From Crocinitomicaceae bacterium (GTDB lineage: Bacteria > Bacteroidota > Bacteroidia > Flavobacteriales_D > Crocinitomicaceae), in assembly GCA_020635955.1 (NCBI GenBank), contig JACJYW010000013.1, forward strand, positions 1 through 64,000: DNA of 64,000 nucleotides, given 5' to 3'. The position numbers were made by a program, and so were the translations under genes. Shown piece by piece: positions 35,718-44,400 of this stretch (positions are counted from its first letter, which is position 1; each line of letters opens with the position of its first letter). The notes under the pieces were generated by a model. That model was given only the letters and a program-made list of their open reading frames with translations, was not told the origin of the DNA and ran no database searches.

Positions 35718-36287
35718 ATGATGAAGAAAGTATTGATGTTATTCGCAATGATTTTATTGCTGATCCCAGGAGCTTCTGCTCAAACGAAAATTGGCGGAAT
35801 TGTTATGCCTAATGTGATGAAAGTGGATGGCGAGTATTTAAAAATGAACGGTGGTGGTGTTAGAGAAAAGTATTGGATCGACCTGTACATTGGTGTGTTG
35901 TATCTTAAGAATGAAAGTTCAGATGCAAATTATATTATGAATGCAGATGAACCAATGGCGATTAAAATGAGGATCGTATCTGGAATGGTATCCAATTCTA
36001 AACTGGAAGAAGCTGTAAGAGAAGGAATGGATAAATCTACCAAAGGAAATATTGATCCCGTGAAGGACAGAATGGAAAAACTCATCAAAGAAGGTTTTGG
36101 TGAAGATGTAGCAGATGGAGATGTTTTTGATCTAATTTATATGCCAGGAACAGGTACAACACTCCAAAAAAATAACAAAGCACTGGTTACAGTTCCCGGT
36201 TTAGACTTTAAAAAGGCTCTTTTTGGTGTTTGGTTGTGTGATGAACCAGCACAGGAATCCCTGAAAAAGAAGATGTTAGGTAACTAA
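35718..36287 (+). CDS. Secreted chalcone isomerase-like protein
   Basis: A 189-residue protein with a signal peptide (cleavage near ASAQ) and the chalcone-isomerase-like fold pattern: opening VMPNVMKVDGEYLKMNGGGV, then YWIDLYIGVLYLKN, and near the end PGLDFKKALFGVWLCDEPAQ. Bacterial members are periplasmic and not involved in flavonoid synthesis; some bind fatty acids. It is a single gene. The first terminator-like hairpin behind it lies inside the tRNA-operon promoter region. Confidence 0.85.
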   Translation: MMKKVLMLFAMILLLIPGASAQTKIGGIVMPNVMKVDGEYLKMNGGGVREKYWIDLYIGVLYLKNESSDANYIMNADEPMAIKMRIVSGMVSNSKLEEAVREGMDKSTKGNIDPVKDRMEKLIKEGFGEDVADGDVFDLIYMPGTGTTLQKNNKALVTVPGLDFKKALFGVWLCDEPAQESLKKKMLGN

Positions 36288-36322
36288 TTTAAAAAAGATA
36301 AAAAAATCTGAAAAAATATTTT

Positions 36323-36352
36323 TTGTCACAATAAATTAGTTTTATATATTTG
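36323..36352 (+). promoter_or_regulatory. Promoter of the tRNA-tuf-rpoBC supercluster
   Basis: TTG (36323-36325), exactly 19 bases, TATATTTG (36345-36352): a perfect match to the Bacteroidota promoter consensus in an AT-rich upstream stretch, 55 bases before the first tRNA. Confidence 0.85.
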
Positions 36353-36353
36353 C

Positions 36354-36384
36354 ACTCCCGTTTCGAAAAAGGCGGGAGTTTTTT
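36354..36384 (+). terminator. Terminator hairpin nested in the tRNA-operon start region
   Basis: ACTCCCG (36354-36360) pairs with CGGGAGT (36373-36379), 12-base loop, then TTTTTT. It begins two bases after the -7 box, so the expected transcription start lies within its 5' arm. It probably ends transcripts coming from the chalcone-isomerase-like gene; it could also act as an attenuator. Confidence 0.75.
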
Positions 36385-36407
36385 AGTTCTTTTAATAGGA
36401 GATTTTT

Positions 36408-36484
36408 GCCTCTGTAGCTCAGCTGGCTAGAGCAGCTGATTTGTAATCAGCAGGTCGTGGGTTCGAGTCCCTCCAGAGGCTCCA
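36408..36484 (+). tRNA. tRNA-Thr (anticodon TGT)
   Basis: Complete cloverleaf: acceptor GCCTCTG with CAGAGGC (36474-36480), D-arm AGCTCAGCTGGCTAGAGC, anticodon stem CTGAT/ATCAG with loop TTGTA giving TGT, T-loop GGTTCGAGTCC. The 3' CCA is encoded (36482-36484). First gene of the supercluster. Confidence 0.97.
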
Positions 36485-36498
36485 TTTTGTATTGGTTA

Positions 36499-36581
36499 GG
36501 GGAGATACCAGAGTGGCCAAATGGGACGGACTGTAACTCCGTTGGCTTACGCCTTCGCAGGTTCGAATCCTGCTCTCCCCA
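36499..36581 (+). tRNA. tRNA-Tyr (anticodon GTA)
   Basis: Class II tRNA of 83 bases with a long variable arm (CCGTTGGCTTACGCCTTCG region). Acceptor GGGGAGA (36499-36505) pairs with TCTCCCC (36574-36580). Anticodon GTA in CTGTAACT. CCA is not encoded, unlike in the first tRNA of the cluster. Confidence 0.97.
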
Positions 36582-36601
36582 CACTATGCAAATTTAGTTA
36601 A

Positions 36602-36674
36602 GCGGGAGTAGCTCAGTTGGTAGAGCGTCAGCCTTCCAAGCTGAGGGTCGCGAGTTCGAGTCTCGTCTCCCGCT
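36602..36674 (+). tRNA. tRNA-Gly (anticodon TCC)
   Basis: Acceptor GCGGGAG (36602-36608) pairs with CTCCCGC (36667-36673). Anticodon loop CTTCCAA gives TCC. T-loop AGTTCGAGTCT. CCA not encoded. Confidence 0.97.
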
Positions 36675-36717
36675 CAAATTTCACCAAACGAGGTGAAATA
36701 ATAATGAAAGAACTAGT

Positions 36718-36789
36718 GCCGGTGTAGCTCAGGGGTAGAGCGTTTCCTTGGTAAGGAAGAGGTCACGGGTTCAAATCCCGTCATTGGCT
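36718..36789 (+). tRNA. tRNA-Thr (anticodon GGT)
   Basis: Acceptor GCCGGTG (36718-36724) pairs with CATTGGC (36782-36788) through two adjacent G-U pairs in the middle of the stem. Anticodon loop TTGGTAA gives GGT. T-loop GGTTCAAATCC. CCA not encoded. Second threonine tRNA in the cluster, together covering ACN codons apart from wobble limits. Confidence 0.95.
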
Positions 36790-36868
36790 CTAACAGAGAC
36801 AAAGATGAGGAGATTGAAAGGGACAATTGGTCTTGAGATCAATAACAAACGTCCCGAGGGATAAGTAC

Positions 36869-36888
36869 ATCCGCCTTAGGCGGATTTT
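36869..36888 (+). promoter_or_regulatory. Hairpin in the tuf leader
   Basis: ATCCGCC (36869-36875) pairs with GGCGGAT (36879-36885) around TTA, followed by TTT then G. It lies 52 bases before the tuf ATG. It may be a weak terminator or a processing/protective hairpin separating the tRNAs from tuf mRNA. Confidence 0.6.
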
Positions 36889-36939
36889 GGTGTTTTGTAT
36901 AATTTGATAATAACTAAATAAAGTAAACAATTGTAGATT

Positions 36940-38127
36940 ATGGCTAAAGAGAATTTTAATCGTGCCAAACCTCACGTAAATATTGGGACAATTGGACACG
37001 TTGACCACGGTAAAACTACATTAACTGCTGCTATTACTACTGTATTAGCTAAAGCAGGAGGTGCTGAAGTAAGAAGCTTCGATACTATCGACAACGCTCC
37101 AGAGGAAAAAGAAAGAGGTATTACTATCAATACTTCACACGTTGAATATGAAACAGCTGCTAGACACTACGCTCACGTAGATTGTCCAGGTCACGCCGAC
37201 TATGTAAAGAACATGGTAACTGGTGCTGCTCAAATGGATGGTGCTATCCTTGTAGTTGCTGCTACTGATGGTCCAATGCCTCAAACTAGAGAGCATATCC
37301 TTCTTGGAAGACAGGTAGGAGTTCCTAGAATGGTTGTATTCATGAACAAAGTGGATATGGTTGATGATGAAGAACTTCTTGAGCTAGTTGAAATGGAGAT
37401 CAGAGATCTTCTTTCTTTCTACGATTATGATGGAGATAATACTCCTGTAATCCAAGGTTCTGCTCTAGGTGCATTGAATGGTGAGCCTAAATGGGAAGAT
37501 ACTGTAAAAAGCTTGATGGATGCTGTTGATTCTTGGATCGAACTTCCAGTTAGAGAGGTTGATAAAGCTTTCTTGATGCCAGTTGAGGACGTATTCTCAA
37601 TTACTGGTCGTGGTACTGTTGCTACTGGTAAAATCGAGACTGGAGTTATCAACTCTGGAGAAGAGGTTGACATCATTGGTATGGGTGAAGAAAAATTGAC
37701 TTCAACTGTAACAGGTGTTGAGATGTTCAGAAAGATCCTAGATAGAGGTGAAGCTGGTGATAACGTAGGTCTTCTATTAAGAGGTATCGAGAAATCTGAT
37801 ATCAGAAGAGGTATGGTAATCGCTAAACCAGGATCTATTAAACCACACGCTAAATTTAAAGCTGAGGTTTATATCTTGAAAAAAGAAGAAGGTGGACGTC
37901 ACACTCCATTTCATAACAAATACAGACCTCAGTTCTACTTAAGAACTACAGACGTTACTGGTGAGATCATCCTTGAAGATGGAAGAGAAATGGTAATGCC
38001 TGGTGACAACGTAACTATTACTGTTAACCTAATCGTTCCAGTTGCGATCAACCAAGGGTTGAGATTCGCAATCAGAGAAGGTGGTAGAACAGTAGGTGCT
38101 GGTCAGGTTACTGAGATTCTAGACTAA
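36940..38127 (+). CDS. tuf: Elongation factor Tu
   Basis: A 395-residue GTPase that delivers aminoacyl-tRNA to the ribosome. G1 GHVDHGK is at residues 19-25, switch II contains DCPGHADY, and NKVD provides guanine specificity. Domains II and III are complete to the C-terminal GAGQVTEILD. It sits between four upstream tRNA genes and tRNA-Trp, the usual Bacteroidota order. Codons are strongly biased toward GCT, GGT and similar, as expected for a very highly expressed gene. Confidence 0.98.
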   Translation: MAKENFNRAKPHVNIGTIGHVDHGKTTLTAAITTVLAKAGGAEVRSFDTIDNAPEEKERGITINTSHVEYETAARHYAHVDCPGHADYVKNMVTGAAQMDGAILVVAATDGPMPQTREHILLGRQVGVPRMVVFMNKVDMVDDEELLELVEMEIRDLLSFYDYDGDNTPVIQGSALGALNGEPKWEDTVKSLMDAVDSWIELPVREVDKAFLMPVEDVFSITGRGTVATGKIETGVINSGEEVDIIGMGEEKLTSTVTGVEMFRKILDRGEAGDNVGLLLRGIEKSDIRRGMVIAKPGSIKPHAKFKAEVYILKKEEGGRHTPFHNKYRPQFYLRTTDVTGEIILEDGREMVMPGDNVTITVNLIVPVAINQGLRFAIREGGRTVGAGQVTEILD

Positions 38128-38156
38128 TTCTAGAAATTGAAATTATAACACAGTAT

Positions 38157-38192
38157 AAGAGGGAAGTTGGTCTTTGATCACTTTCCTCTTTT
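38157..38192 (+). terminator. Hairpin between tuf and tRNA-Trp
   Basis: AAGAGGGAAGT (38157-38167) pairs with ACTTTCCTCTT (38180-38190), 11 bp with one G-U, 12-base loop, then TT. It ends directly at the first base of tRNA-Trp. It is either a partial terminator lowering expression of the downstream genes or a processing site. Confidence 0.6.
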
Positions 38193-38263
38193 ACGGGCGT
38201 AGTTCAAGGGTAGAATAGCGGTCTCCAAAACCGTTGATGGGAGTTCGAATCTCTCCGCCCGTG
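38193..38263 (+). tRNA. tRNA-Trp (anticodon CCA)
   Basis: Acceptor ACGGGCG (38193-38199) pairs with CGCCCGT (38256-38262), discriminator G. Anticodon loop CTCCAAA gives CCA. T-loop AGTTCGAATCT. 3' CCA not encoded. It lies between tuf and secE as in many bacteria of this phylum. Confidence 0.97.
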
Positions 38264-38279
38264 CAAAAAGAGATAGATA

Positions 38280-38528
38280 GTGGCTAACATTATACAATAC
38301 ATAGAGGAGTCGTACAATGAGTTGGTGCACAAGGTAACTTGGCCAACTTGGGATCAGCTTCAGAGTAGTTCAATCGTGGTACTTGTTGCTTCGATTATTT
38401 TTGCTTTATTAATCTTCGTGATGGATTACCTTTTTGGTATCAACGTGAAGTTTATTAATGGCCAACCTGAGTTCGGAATGTGGACTGGTTTACTTGGATT
38501 CTATTACGACTTAATTGGTGCATACTAA
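38280..38528 (+). CDS. secE: Preprotein translocase subunit SecE
   Basis: An 82-residue inner-membrane subunit that clamps SecY in the Sec translocon. The conserved amphipathic helix ELVHKVTWPTWDQLQSS (about 13-29) precedes a single membrane segment (about 31-53). It starts at GTG. The C-terminal tail is about 20 residues longer than in minimal SecE proteins. It lies between tRNA-Trp and nusG. Confidence 0.93.
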   Translation: MANIIQYIEESYNELVHKVTWPTWDQLQSSSIVVLVASIIFALLIFVMDYLFGINVKFINGQPEFGMWTGLLGFYYDLIGAY

Positions 38529-38540
38529 TACATGAGAGTG

Positions 38541-39092
38541 ATGGCAGAGGTTAAAAAACGTTGGTACGTAGTACGTGCAATAGGCGGAAAAGAAAAGAAA
38601 GTTCGTGACTATATCGAGCTTGAAGTAAAACGTCATGGATTAGAGCATCTTGTTGGTCAGGTATTAATTCCTACTGAAAAAGTTTACCAGATCAGAAATG
38701 GTAAAAAGATCAGCAAAGAAAGAAGTTACCTTCCTGGATATGTATTGGTTGAAGCTGCTCTTGAAGGAGAAGTTCAACACGTTATTAAATCTGTTCCTAA
38801 TGTGATCGGATTTATGAGTGCTACTAAGGGTGGCGACCCTATGCCAATGAGAAAAGAAGAAGTGAACCGTATCTTAGGAAAGGTTGACGAATTGGCAGAA
38901 CAAGAAGAAGAATTGAACATTCCATATGTTGTTGGAGAGACTGTTAAAGTTATTGATGGTCCTTTCAACGGATTTAATGGAGTGATTGAAAATATTAATG
39001 AAGAGAAGAAGAAGTTAGAGGTGATGGTAAAAATATTCGGCCGCAAAACTCCACTGGAGCTAAATTATATGCAGGTCGATAAAAACAGTTAA
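38541..39092 (+). CDS. nusG: Transcription termination/antitermination factor NusG
   Basis: A 183-residue factor that binds the RNA polymerase clamp through its NGN domain (about 1-115, RWYVVRAIGGKEKKVRDYI) and Rho, NusE or other partners through the C-terminal KOW domain (about 130-180, VKVIDGPFNGFNGVIENI). An in-frame ATG three codons upstream (38532) is possible, but MAEVKKRW fits homologues better and leaves a normal gap to secE. Confidence 0.95.
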   Translation: MAEVKKRWYVVRAIGGKEKKVRDYIELEVKRHGLEHLVGQVLIPTEKVYQIRNGKKISKERSYLPGYVLVEAALEGEVQHVIKSVPNVIGFMSATKGGDPMPMRKEEVNRILGKVDELAEQEEELNIPYVVGETVKVIDGPFNGFNGVIENINEEKKKLEVMVKIFGRKTPLELNYMQVDKNS

Positions 39093-39105
39093 GGTTATAA
39101 TAACG

Positions 39106-39188
39106 AGTAGGAGTGCTACGTAGACGTCCCCGACTTGTCGGGGGCAAACAATGCTTCCCGTCTGCGATTAACGCACGATAGTACTACT
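39106..39188 (+). promoter_or_regulatory. Nested RNA structure in the rplK leader
   Basis: Four nested helices can be drawn in the 110-base nusG/rplK gap: AGTAG (39106-39110) with CTACT (39184-39188), GTGC (39113-39116) with GCAC (39173-39176), GTAGACG (39120-39126) with CGTCTGC (39159-39165), and an inner hairpin CCCCGA (39128-39133) with TCGGGG (39138-39143) closed by CTTG. There is no T run. The position matches where ribosomal protein L1 represses the L11-L1 mRNA in E. coli; binding here is inferred. Confidence 0.6.
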
Positions 39189-39202
39189 AAAAACAAAGCA
39201 AA

Positions 39203-39646
39203 ATGGCAAAACAAATTGATGGATTGATCAAGCTTCAAATTAAAGGTGGAGCTGCTAATCCAGCGCCTCCAGTAGGACCAGCTCTTGGTGCTAAAGGGGT
39301 GAACATCATGGAGTTCTGTAAGCAGTTTAATGCTAGAACCCAGGAGAAAGCTGGAAAGGTATTGCCGGTTGTGATCACAGTTTATAGTGATAAATCATTC
39401 GATTTTATCGTTAAAACTCCTCCGGTTGCTGTACAATTAATGGACGCTGCAAAGATCAAAGGTGGTTCAGCTGAACCTAACCGACAAAAAGTAGCAAAAA
39501 TTACATGGGATCAAGTAAAAGCGATCGCTGAAGACAAAATTCAGGATATGAACGCTTTTAAAGTTGAATCAGCTATGAGAATGGTAGCCGGTACTGCTCG
39601 CAGTATGGGTATCACTGTTATCGGCGATTTTCCTAAATCAAACTAA
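39203..39646 (+). CDS. rplK: 50S ribosomal protein uL11
   Basis: A 147-residue protein of the GTPase-associated centre, binding 23S rRNA at the base of the L7/L12 stalk. The N-terminal proline-rich segment GGAANPAPPVGPALGAKGVN is the classic L11 signature. The C-terminal RNA-binding domain ends in GTARSMGITVIG. First gene of the rplKAJL block; its leader contains a nested helix structure. Confidence 0.97.
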   Translation: MAKQIDGLIKLQIKGGAANPAPPVGPALGAKGVNIMEFCKQFNARTQEKAGKVLPVVITVYSDKSFDFIVKTPPVAVQLMDAAKIKGGSAEPNRQKVAKITWDQVKAIAEDKIQDMNAFKVESAMRMVAGTARSMGITVIGDFPKSN

Positions 39647-39653
39647 TTAAGCT

Positions 39654-40349
39654 ATGGCAAGAATAGGTAGAAAAAGAAAAGAGATTTTGGCAAAAATTGA
39701 CCAAAACAAATCTTACTCCTTAGCTGAAGCTGCTAGCTTGGTAAAGGAAATCACAACCGCCAAATTTGACGCTTCAGTTGATGTAGCAGTTAGATTAGGT
39801 GTTGACCCACGTAAAGCAAATCAAATGGTTCGTGGAACTGTAGCTTTACCTCACGGAACAGGAAAAGATGTCAAAGTATTGGTATTATGTACTCCTGATA
39901 AAGAAGCTGAGGCAAAAGCAGCAGGTGCTGAACACGTTGGTTTGGATGACTACATTGATAAAATCAAAGGTGGATGGACTGATATTGACGTAATTATCAC
40001 TATGCCATCTGTAATGGGAAAAGTTGGTGCGTTAGGACGTGTTTTAGGACCGAGAGGTTTGATGCCTAACCCAAAAACAGGAACTGTTACAATGGAGATT
40101 GGTAAAGCCGTTGAAGATGTAAAGGCAGGTAAAATTGATTTTAGAGTTGACAAATTTGGTATCGTTCACTCTGCTGTGGCAAAAGTTTCTTTTGACCCAA
40201 AAAAGATCGAGGAAAATACCAACGAATTAATTCAAACTATTATCAAATTAAAGCCTTCTGCTGCTAAAGGTACTTATATCAAGAGCGTTTATTTAAGCTC
40301 TACTATGAGTCCAAGTATCAGTATAGACACTAAAAGTTTTGTTGGCTAA
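39654..40349 (+). CDS. rplA: 50S ribosomal protein uL1
   Basis: A 231-residue L1-stalk protein that binds 23S rRNA helices 76-78 and helps release deacylated tRNA. In many bacteria it also represses its own operon by binding the rplK leader. The signature GRVLGPRGLMPNPKTGTV is present near residues 125-142. Seven bases separate it from rplK. Confidence 0.97.
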   Translation: MARIGRKRKEILAKIDQNKSYSLAEAASLVKEITTAKFDASVDVAVRLGVDPRKANQMVRGTVALPHGTGKDVKVLVLCTPDKEAEAKAAGAEHVGLDDYIDKIKGGWTDIDVIITMPSVMGKVGALGRVLGPRGLMPNPKTGTVTMEIGKAVEDVKAGKIDFRVDKFGIVHSAVAKVSFDPKKIEENTNELIQTIIKLKPSAAKGTYIKSVYLSSTMSPSISIDTKSFVG

Positions 40350-40362
40350 TTAAACACGCTTT

Positions 40363-40890
40363 ATGACAAGAGAGGAAAAATCACAGTACATTGAAGATTT
40401 GGCAACTAAATTGTCTGAGACTGGTGTGTTTTATGTGACAGATACTGCAGGATTAAATGTAGAAACTGTCAACCAACTTAGAGAAAGATGCTACAAAGGT
40501 AATATTGAGCTTAAAGTTGTAAAAAACTCATTGCTTAAGAAAGCTTTGGAGAAAGTTGAAGGAAGAAACTATGAAGATCTTTATGGAGTTCTTGCTGGTC
40601 CTACAGCTGTAATGTTCTCAGAAGTTGGAAATGCTCCGGCGAAGTTGATTAAGGATTTCCGTAAAAAATTCGATAAACCACTTTTAAAAGGTGCGTATAT
40701 CGAGGAAGCTATTTACACTGGTGACGAGAATTTAGATTTCTTGACTGCCCTTAAAAGTAAAGAAGAGCTTATTGGGGAAATCATTTCACTTCTTCAATCG
40801 CCTGCTAAAAATGTTGTTTCAGGACTTAAGTCTGGAGGTAGCACAATTGCAGGTTTATTAAAAACGCTTTCCGAAAGAACGGAAGCTTAA
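40363..40890 (+). CDS. rplJ: 50S ribosomal protein uL10
   Basis: A 175-residue stalk base protein. The N-terminal domain (about 1-130, VYFVTDTAGLNVETVNQLR-like start) binds 23S rRNA and L11, and the C-terminal helix binds L7/L12 dimers. Only 13 bases separate it from rplA, so the long L10 leader known from E. coli is absent and autoregulation, if any, must work elsewhere. Confidence 0.96.
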   Translation: MTREEKSQYIEDLATKLSETGVFYVTDTAGLNVETVNQLRERCYKGNIELKVVKNSLLKKALEKVEGRNYEDLYGVLAGPTAVMFSEVGNAPAKLIKDFRKKFDKPLLKGAYIEEAIYTGDENLDFLTALKSKEELIGEIISLLQSPAKNVVSGLKSGGSTIAGLLKTLSERTEA

Positions 40891-40918
40891 TTATTAACTT
40901 AAATTAAAACATAATAAA

Positions 40919-41299
40919 ATGGCTGAATTAAAAGAATTCGCAGAACAACTAGTTAATCTAACTGTTAAAGAAGTTAACGAACTAGCTCAAATCCTTAAAG
41001 ACGAGTATGGTATCGAGCCTGCTGCAGCTGCTGCTGTTGCTGTTGCTGGTCCAGTTGGTGGTGGTGATGCTGGTGGAGCTGAAGAGAAAACTGAATTTGA
41101 CGTTATCTTGAAATCTGCTGGTGGATCTAAATTAGCTGTAGTTAAATTGGTAAAAGAATTAACAGGAGCTGGTCTTAAAGAAGCAAAAGAGATGGTTGAT
41201 GGTGCACCTGCTACTTTGAAAGAAGGTGTTTCTAAAGATGAGGCTGAAGGTCTTAAATCTTCATTAGAAGAGGCAGGAGCTGAAGTTGAAATTAAGTAA
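40919..41299 (+). CDS. rplL: 50S ribosomal protein bL7/L12
   Basis: A 126-residue acidic stalk protein present in several copies per ribosome that recruits translation GTPases. The N-terminal dimerisation helices (1-32) are followed by an Ala/Gly-rich hinge (about 35-55) and the C-terminal domain (about 57-126) with GLKEAKEMVDGAP. It is followed by a long hairpin before rpoB, where stalk proteins and polymerase subunits need different output levels. Confidence 0.97.
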   Translation: MAELKEFAEQLVNLTVKEVNELAQILKDEYGIEPAAAAAVAVAGPVGGGDAGGAEEKTEFDVILKSAGGSKLAVVKLVKELTGAGLKEAKEMVDGAPATLKEGVSKDEAEGLKSSLEEAGAEVEIK

Positions 41300-41315
41300 G
41301 ACATACTTATTTTAT

Positions 41316-41358
41316 ACAGGATAGGCACTGCTTTCGGGCATGTGCCTAGTCCTGTTTT
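41316..41358 (+). terminator. Long hairpin (attenuator) between rplL and rpoB
   Basis: ACAGGA (41316-41321) with TCCTGT (41350-41355), then AGGCAC (41323-41328) with GTGCCT (41342-41347) across a small internal loop, and a possible inner TGC/GCA. The stem is followed by TTTT, A, T. In E. coli an attenuator at the same place lets only part of the polymerases continue into rpoB; a partial terminator is the best reading here. Confidence 0.72.
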
Positions 41359-41407
41359 ATATTGCTTATAACCAAATAAGCGTTTTGATAACTTAAAATT
41401 ATTAGCC

Positions 41408-44400
41408 TTGGGATCTACAAATAATATCACACAAAGAATTAGCTTCAGAAGTCAAGAGCAGGTGTTTGAGTATCCTGACTTTCTGGACATACAACTTGAG
41501 TCCTTTAAACAATTCTTTCAGTTGGAAACTACACCTGAAAACAGAAGTGATGAAGGACTTTTTAAAGTGTTTAGTGAGAACTTCCCAATAACAGATACAC
41601 GTAACCAATTCGTGTTGGAGTTCCTAGATTACTTTATTGATCCTCCTAGATATACTATCCAAGAATGTATCGACAGAGGGCTGACTTATAGTGTTCCTCT
41701 TAAAGCTAAATTAAAGCTTTATTGTACAGACCCTGAACATGAAGATTTCGAAACAATCGTTCAGGACGTATACTTGGGAACGATCCCTTACATGACTCCT
41801 AAAGGTTCATTTGTTATCAATGGTGCTGAAAGAGTTATTGTATCTCAGTTGCACAGATCTCCTGGAGTATTCTTCGGGCAATCTCGTCACGCAAATGGTA
41901 CTAAACTTTATTCAGCAAGAATTATTCCTTTCAAAGGATCTTGGATCGAGTTTGCTACAGACATCAACTCTGTAATGTACGCTTATATCGATCGTAAGAA
42001 AAAGTTACCGGTTACTACACTTTTCCGTGCTATCGGGTACGAAAGTGATAAAGATATATTAGAGATCTTTGATCTTGCTGATGAAGTAAAAGTTACTAAA
42101 GCAGGATTGAAAACTGTTCTTGGTAGAAAATTGGCCGCTAGAGTATTGAAAACTTGGGTGGAGGATTTCGTAGATGAAGATACTGGAGAGGTTGTTTCTA
42201 TTGAAAGAAATGAAGTATTGTTAGATCGTGAAACTGTTCTTGAAAAAGAGCACATTGATTTGATTGCTGATTCAGGAGCGAAAACTATTATCCTTCACAA
42301 GGAGAATGTAAACTCTGCTGATTTTGCGATTATCTACAATACACTACAAAAAGATACTTCTAACTCAGAGAAAGAGGCAGTTGAGCATATTTATCGTCAA
42401 TTGAGAAATGCTGAACCACCTGATTTCGAAACAGCAAGATCTGTATTCGAAAAATTATTCTTCTCTGATACAAGATATGACCTTGGTGAAGTTGGTCGTT
42501 ACAGAATCAACACTAAACTAGGTATTGACACTGATCTAGAGCAAAAAGTATTAACGAAAGAGGATATCATCCTTATCGTAAAATACTTGATCGAATTGAT
42601 CAACGCAAAAGCTGAGATTGATGATATCGATCACTTGTCAAACAGACGTGTTAGAACGGTAGGAGAGCAATTGCACAACCAATTTGGTGTTGGTTTGGCG
42701 AGAATGGCTAGAACTATCCGTGAGAGAATGAACGTTAGAGATAATGAGGTATTTACACCGATCGATTTGATCAACGCTAAAACTTTATCTTCTGTAATTA
42801 ACTCATTCTTTGGAACGAATCAGCTATCTCAGTTCATGGATCAAACGAATCCACTTTCTGAGGTAACTCATAAAAGAAGATTGTCAGCACTAGGGCCTGG
42901 GGGTCTTTCTAGAGAAAGAGCAGGGTTTGAGGTGCGTGACGTTCACTATACTCACTACGGTAGATTGTGTACCATTGAGACACCAGAGGGACCGAATATC
43001 GGTTTGATCTCTTCTCTTTGTGTATATGCGAAAGTGAATAAATTAGGTTTCATTGAAACTCCTTATTGGGATGTTAAAGGAGGGAAAGTAGATTTCTCTC
43101 AACCTATTTATAAATCTGCTGAAGAAGAAGAAGGAAAAGTAATTGCTCAAGCAAGTGCAGCTCTTGATAAAGGAGGAAAATTTGTAAATGATAAGATCAA
43201 AGCAAGATTAGAAGGTGACTTCCCGGTTGTTGATCCAAATGAGATCTCAATGATGGACGTTGGAACTAACCAAATTGCTTCGATCGCGGCATCTTCAATT
43301 CCTTTCTTAGAACATGATGATGCGAACCGTGCTTTGATGGGATCAAACATGCAACGTCAGGCAGTTCCATTACTTAAACCAAACTCACCAATTGTGGGAA
43401 CTGGTATTGAGAAATTGGTTGCCAGAGATTCACGTGTATTGATCAATGCTGAAGGAGAAGGAGTAGTTGAGTATGTTGATGCAAATGAGATCAAGATCAA
43501 ATACAATCTTTCTAAAGAAGATAAATTGGTAAGCTTTGATGGAGAAGTTAAAACTTACGAGTTGACTAAATTCCAGAAAACTAACCAGTCTACAACTATC
43601 AACTTAAGACCAATCGTGGCTAAAGGTGATACAGTAGAAAGAGGTCAGGTGCTTTGTGAAGGTTATGCAACACAAGCTGGAGAGTTGGCTTTAGGTCAAA
43701 ACTTGAAAGTAGCGTTCATGCCTTGGCAAGGATACAACTTTGAGGATGCGATCGTTATCTCTGAGAAAATTGTTCGTGATGATATCTTTACTTCTGTTCA
43801 CATTGATGAGTACGTGCTTGAAGTACGTGACACTAAACGTGGATTGGAAGAGTTAACAGCTGATATTCCTAACGTTTCTGAAGAGGCTACTAAAGACCTT
43901 GATGAAAACGGTATCATTAGAGTTGGTGCTGACATTAAAGAAGGTGATATCCTGATCGGTAAGATCACTCCTAAAGGAGAAACTGATCCTTCACCAGAAG
44001 AGAAACTTTTGAGAGCTATCTTCGGTGATAAAGCAGGTGATGTTAAAGATGCTTCTTTGAAAGCTGGTCCTTCTTTAAGAGGTGTTGTTGTTGACAAGAA
44101 ATTGTTCTCAAGAGCAATCAAAGACAGAAAAACCAAAGCTAAAGATAAACCGATCCTTTCTCAATTAGATGAGGATTACGAAAAAGAGGCTGGACAATTA
44201 AAAGGAGTATTGATCGACAAATTATTGGAGATCCTGGGTGATAATAAATCAAACGGAGTTTTCAATAACTATAAAGAAGAGATCTTGAAAAAAGGAATTA
44301 AGTTCAATGCTAAGAACTTACAAACTGTTGATTTCTCAATAGTTAATCCTTATGACTGGACATCTGATGATAAGATCAACAAATTGATCCAAAGAGTTCT

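Noticed and set aside
40987..41430. 147-codon minus-strand frame across rplL and the start of rpoB
   Set aside because: It is the shadow of the alanine/glycine-rich rplL codons and crosses the rplL/rpoB hairpin; no recognisable protein.
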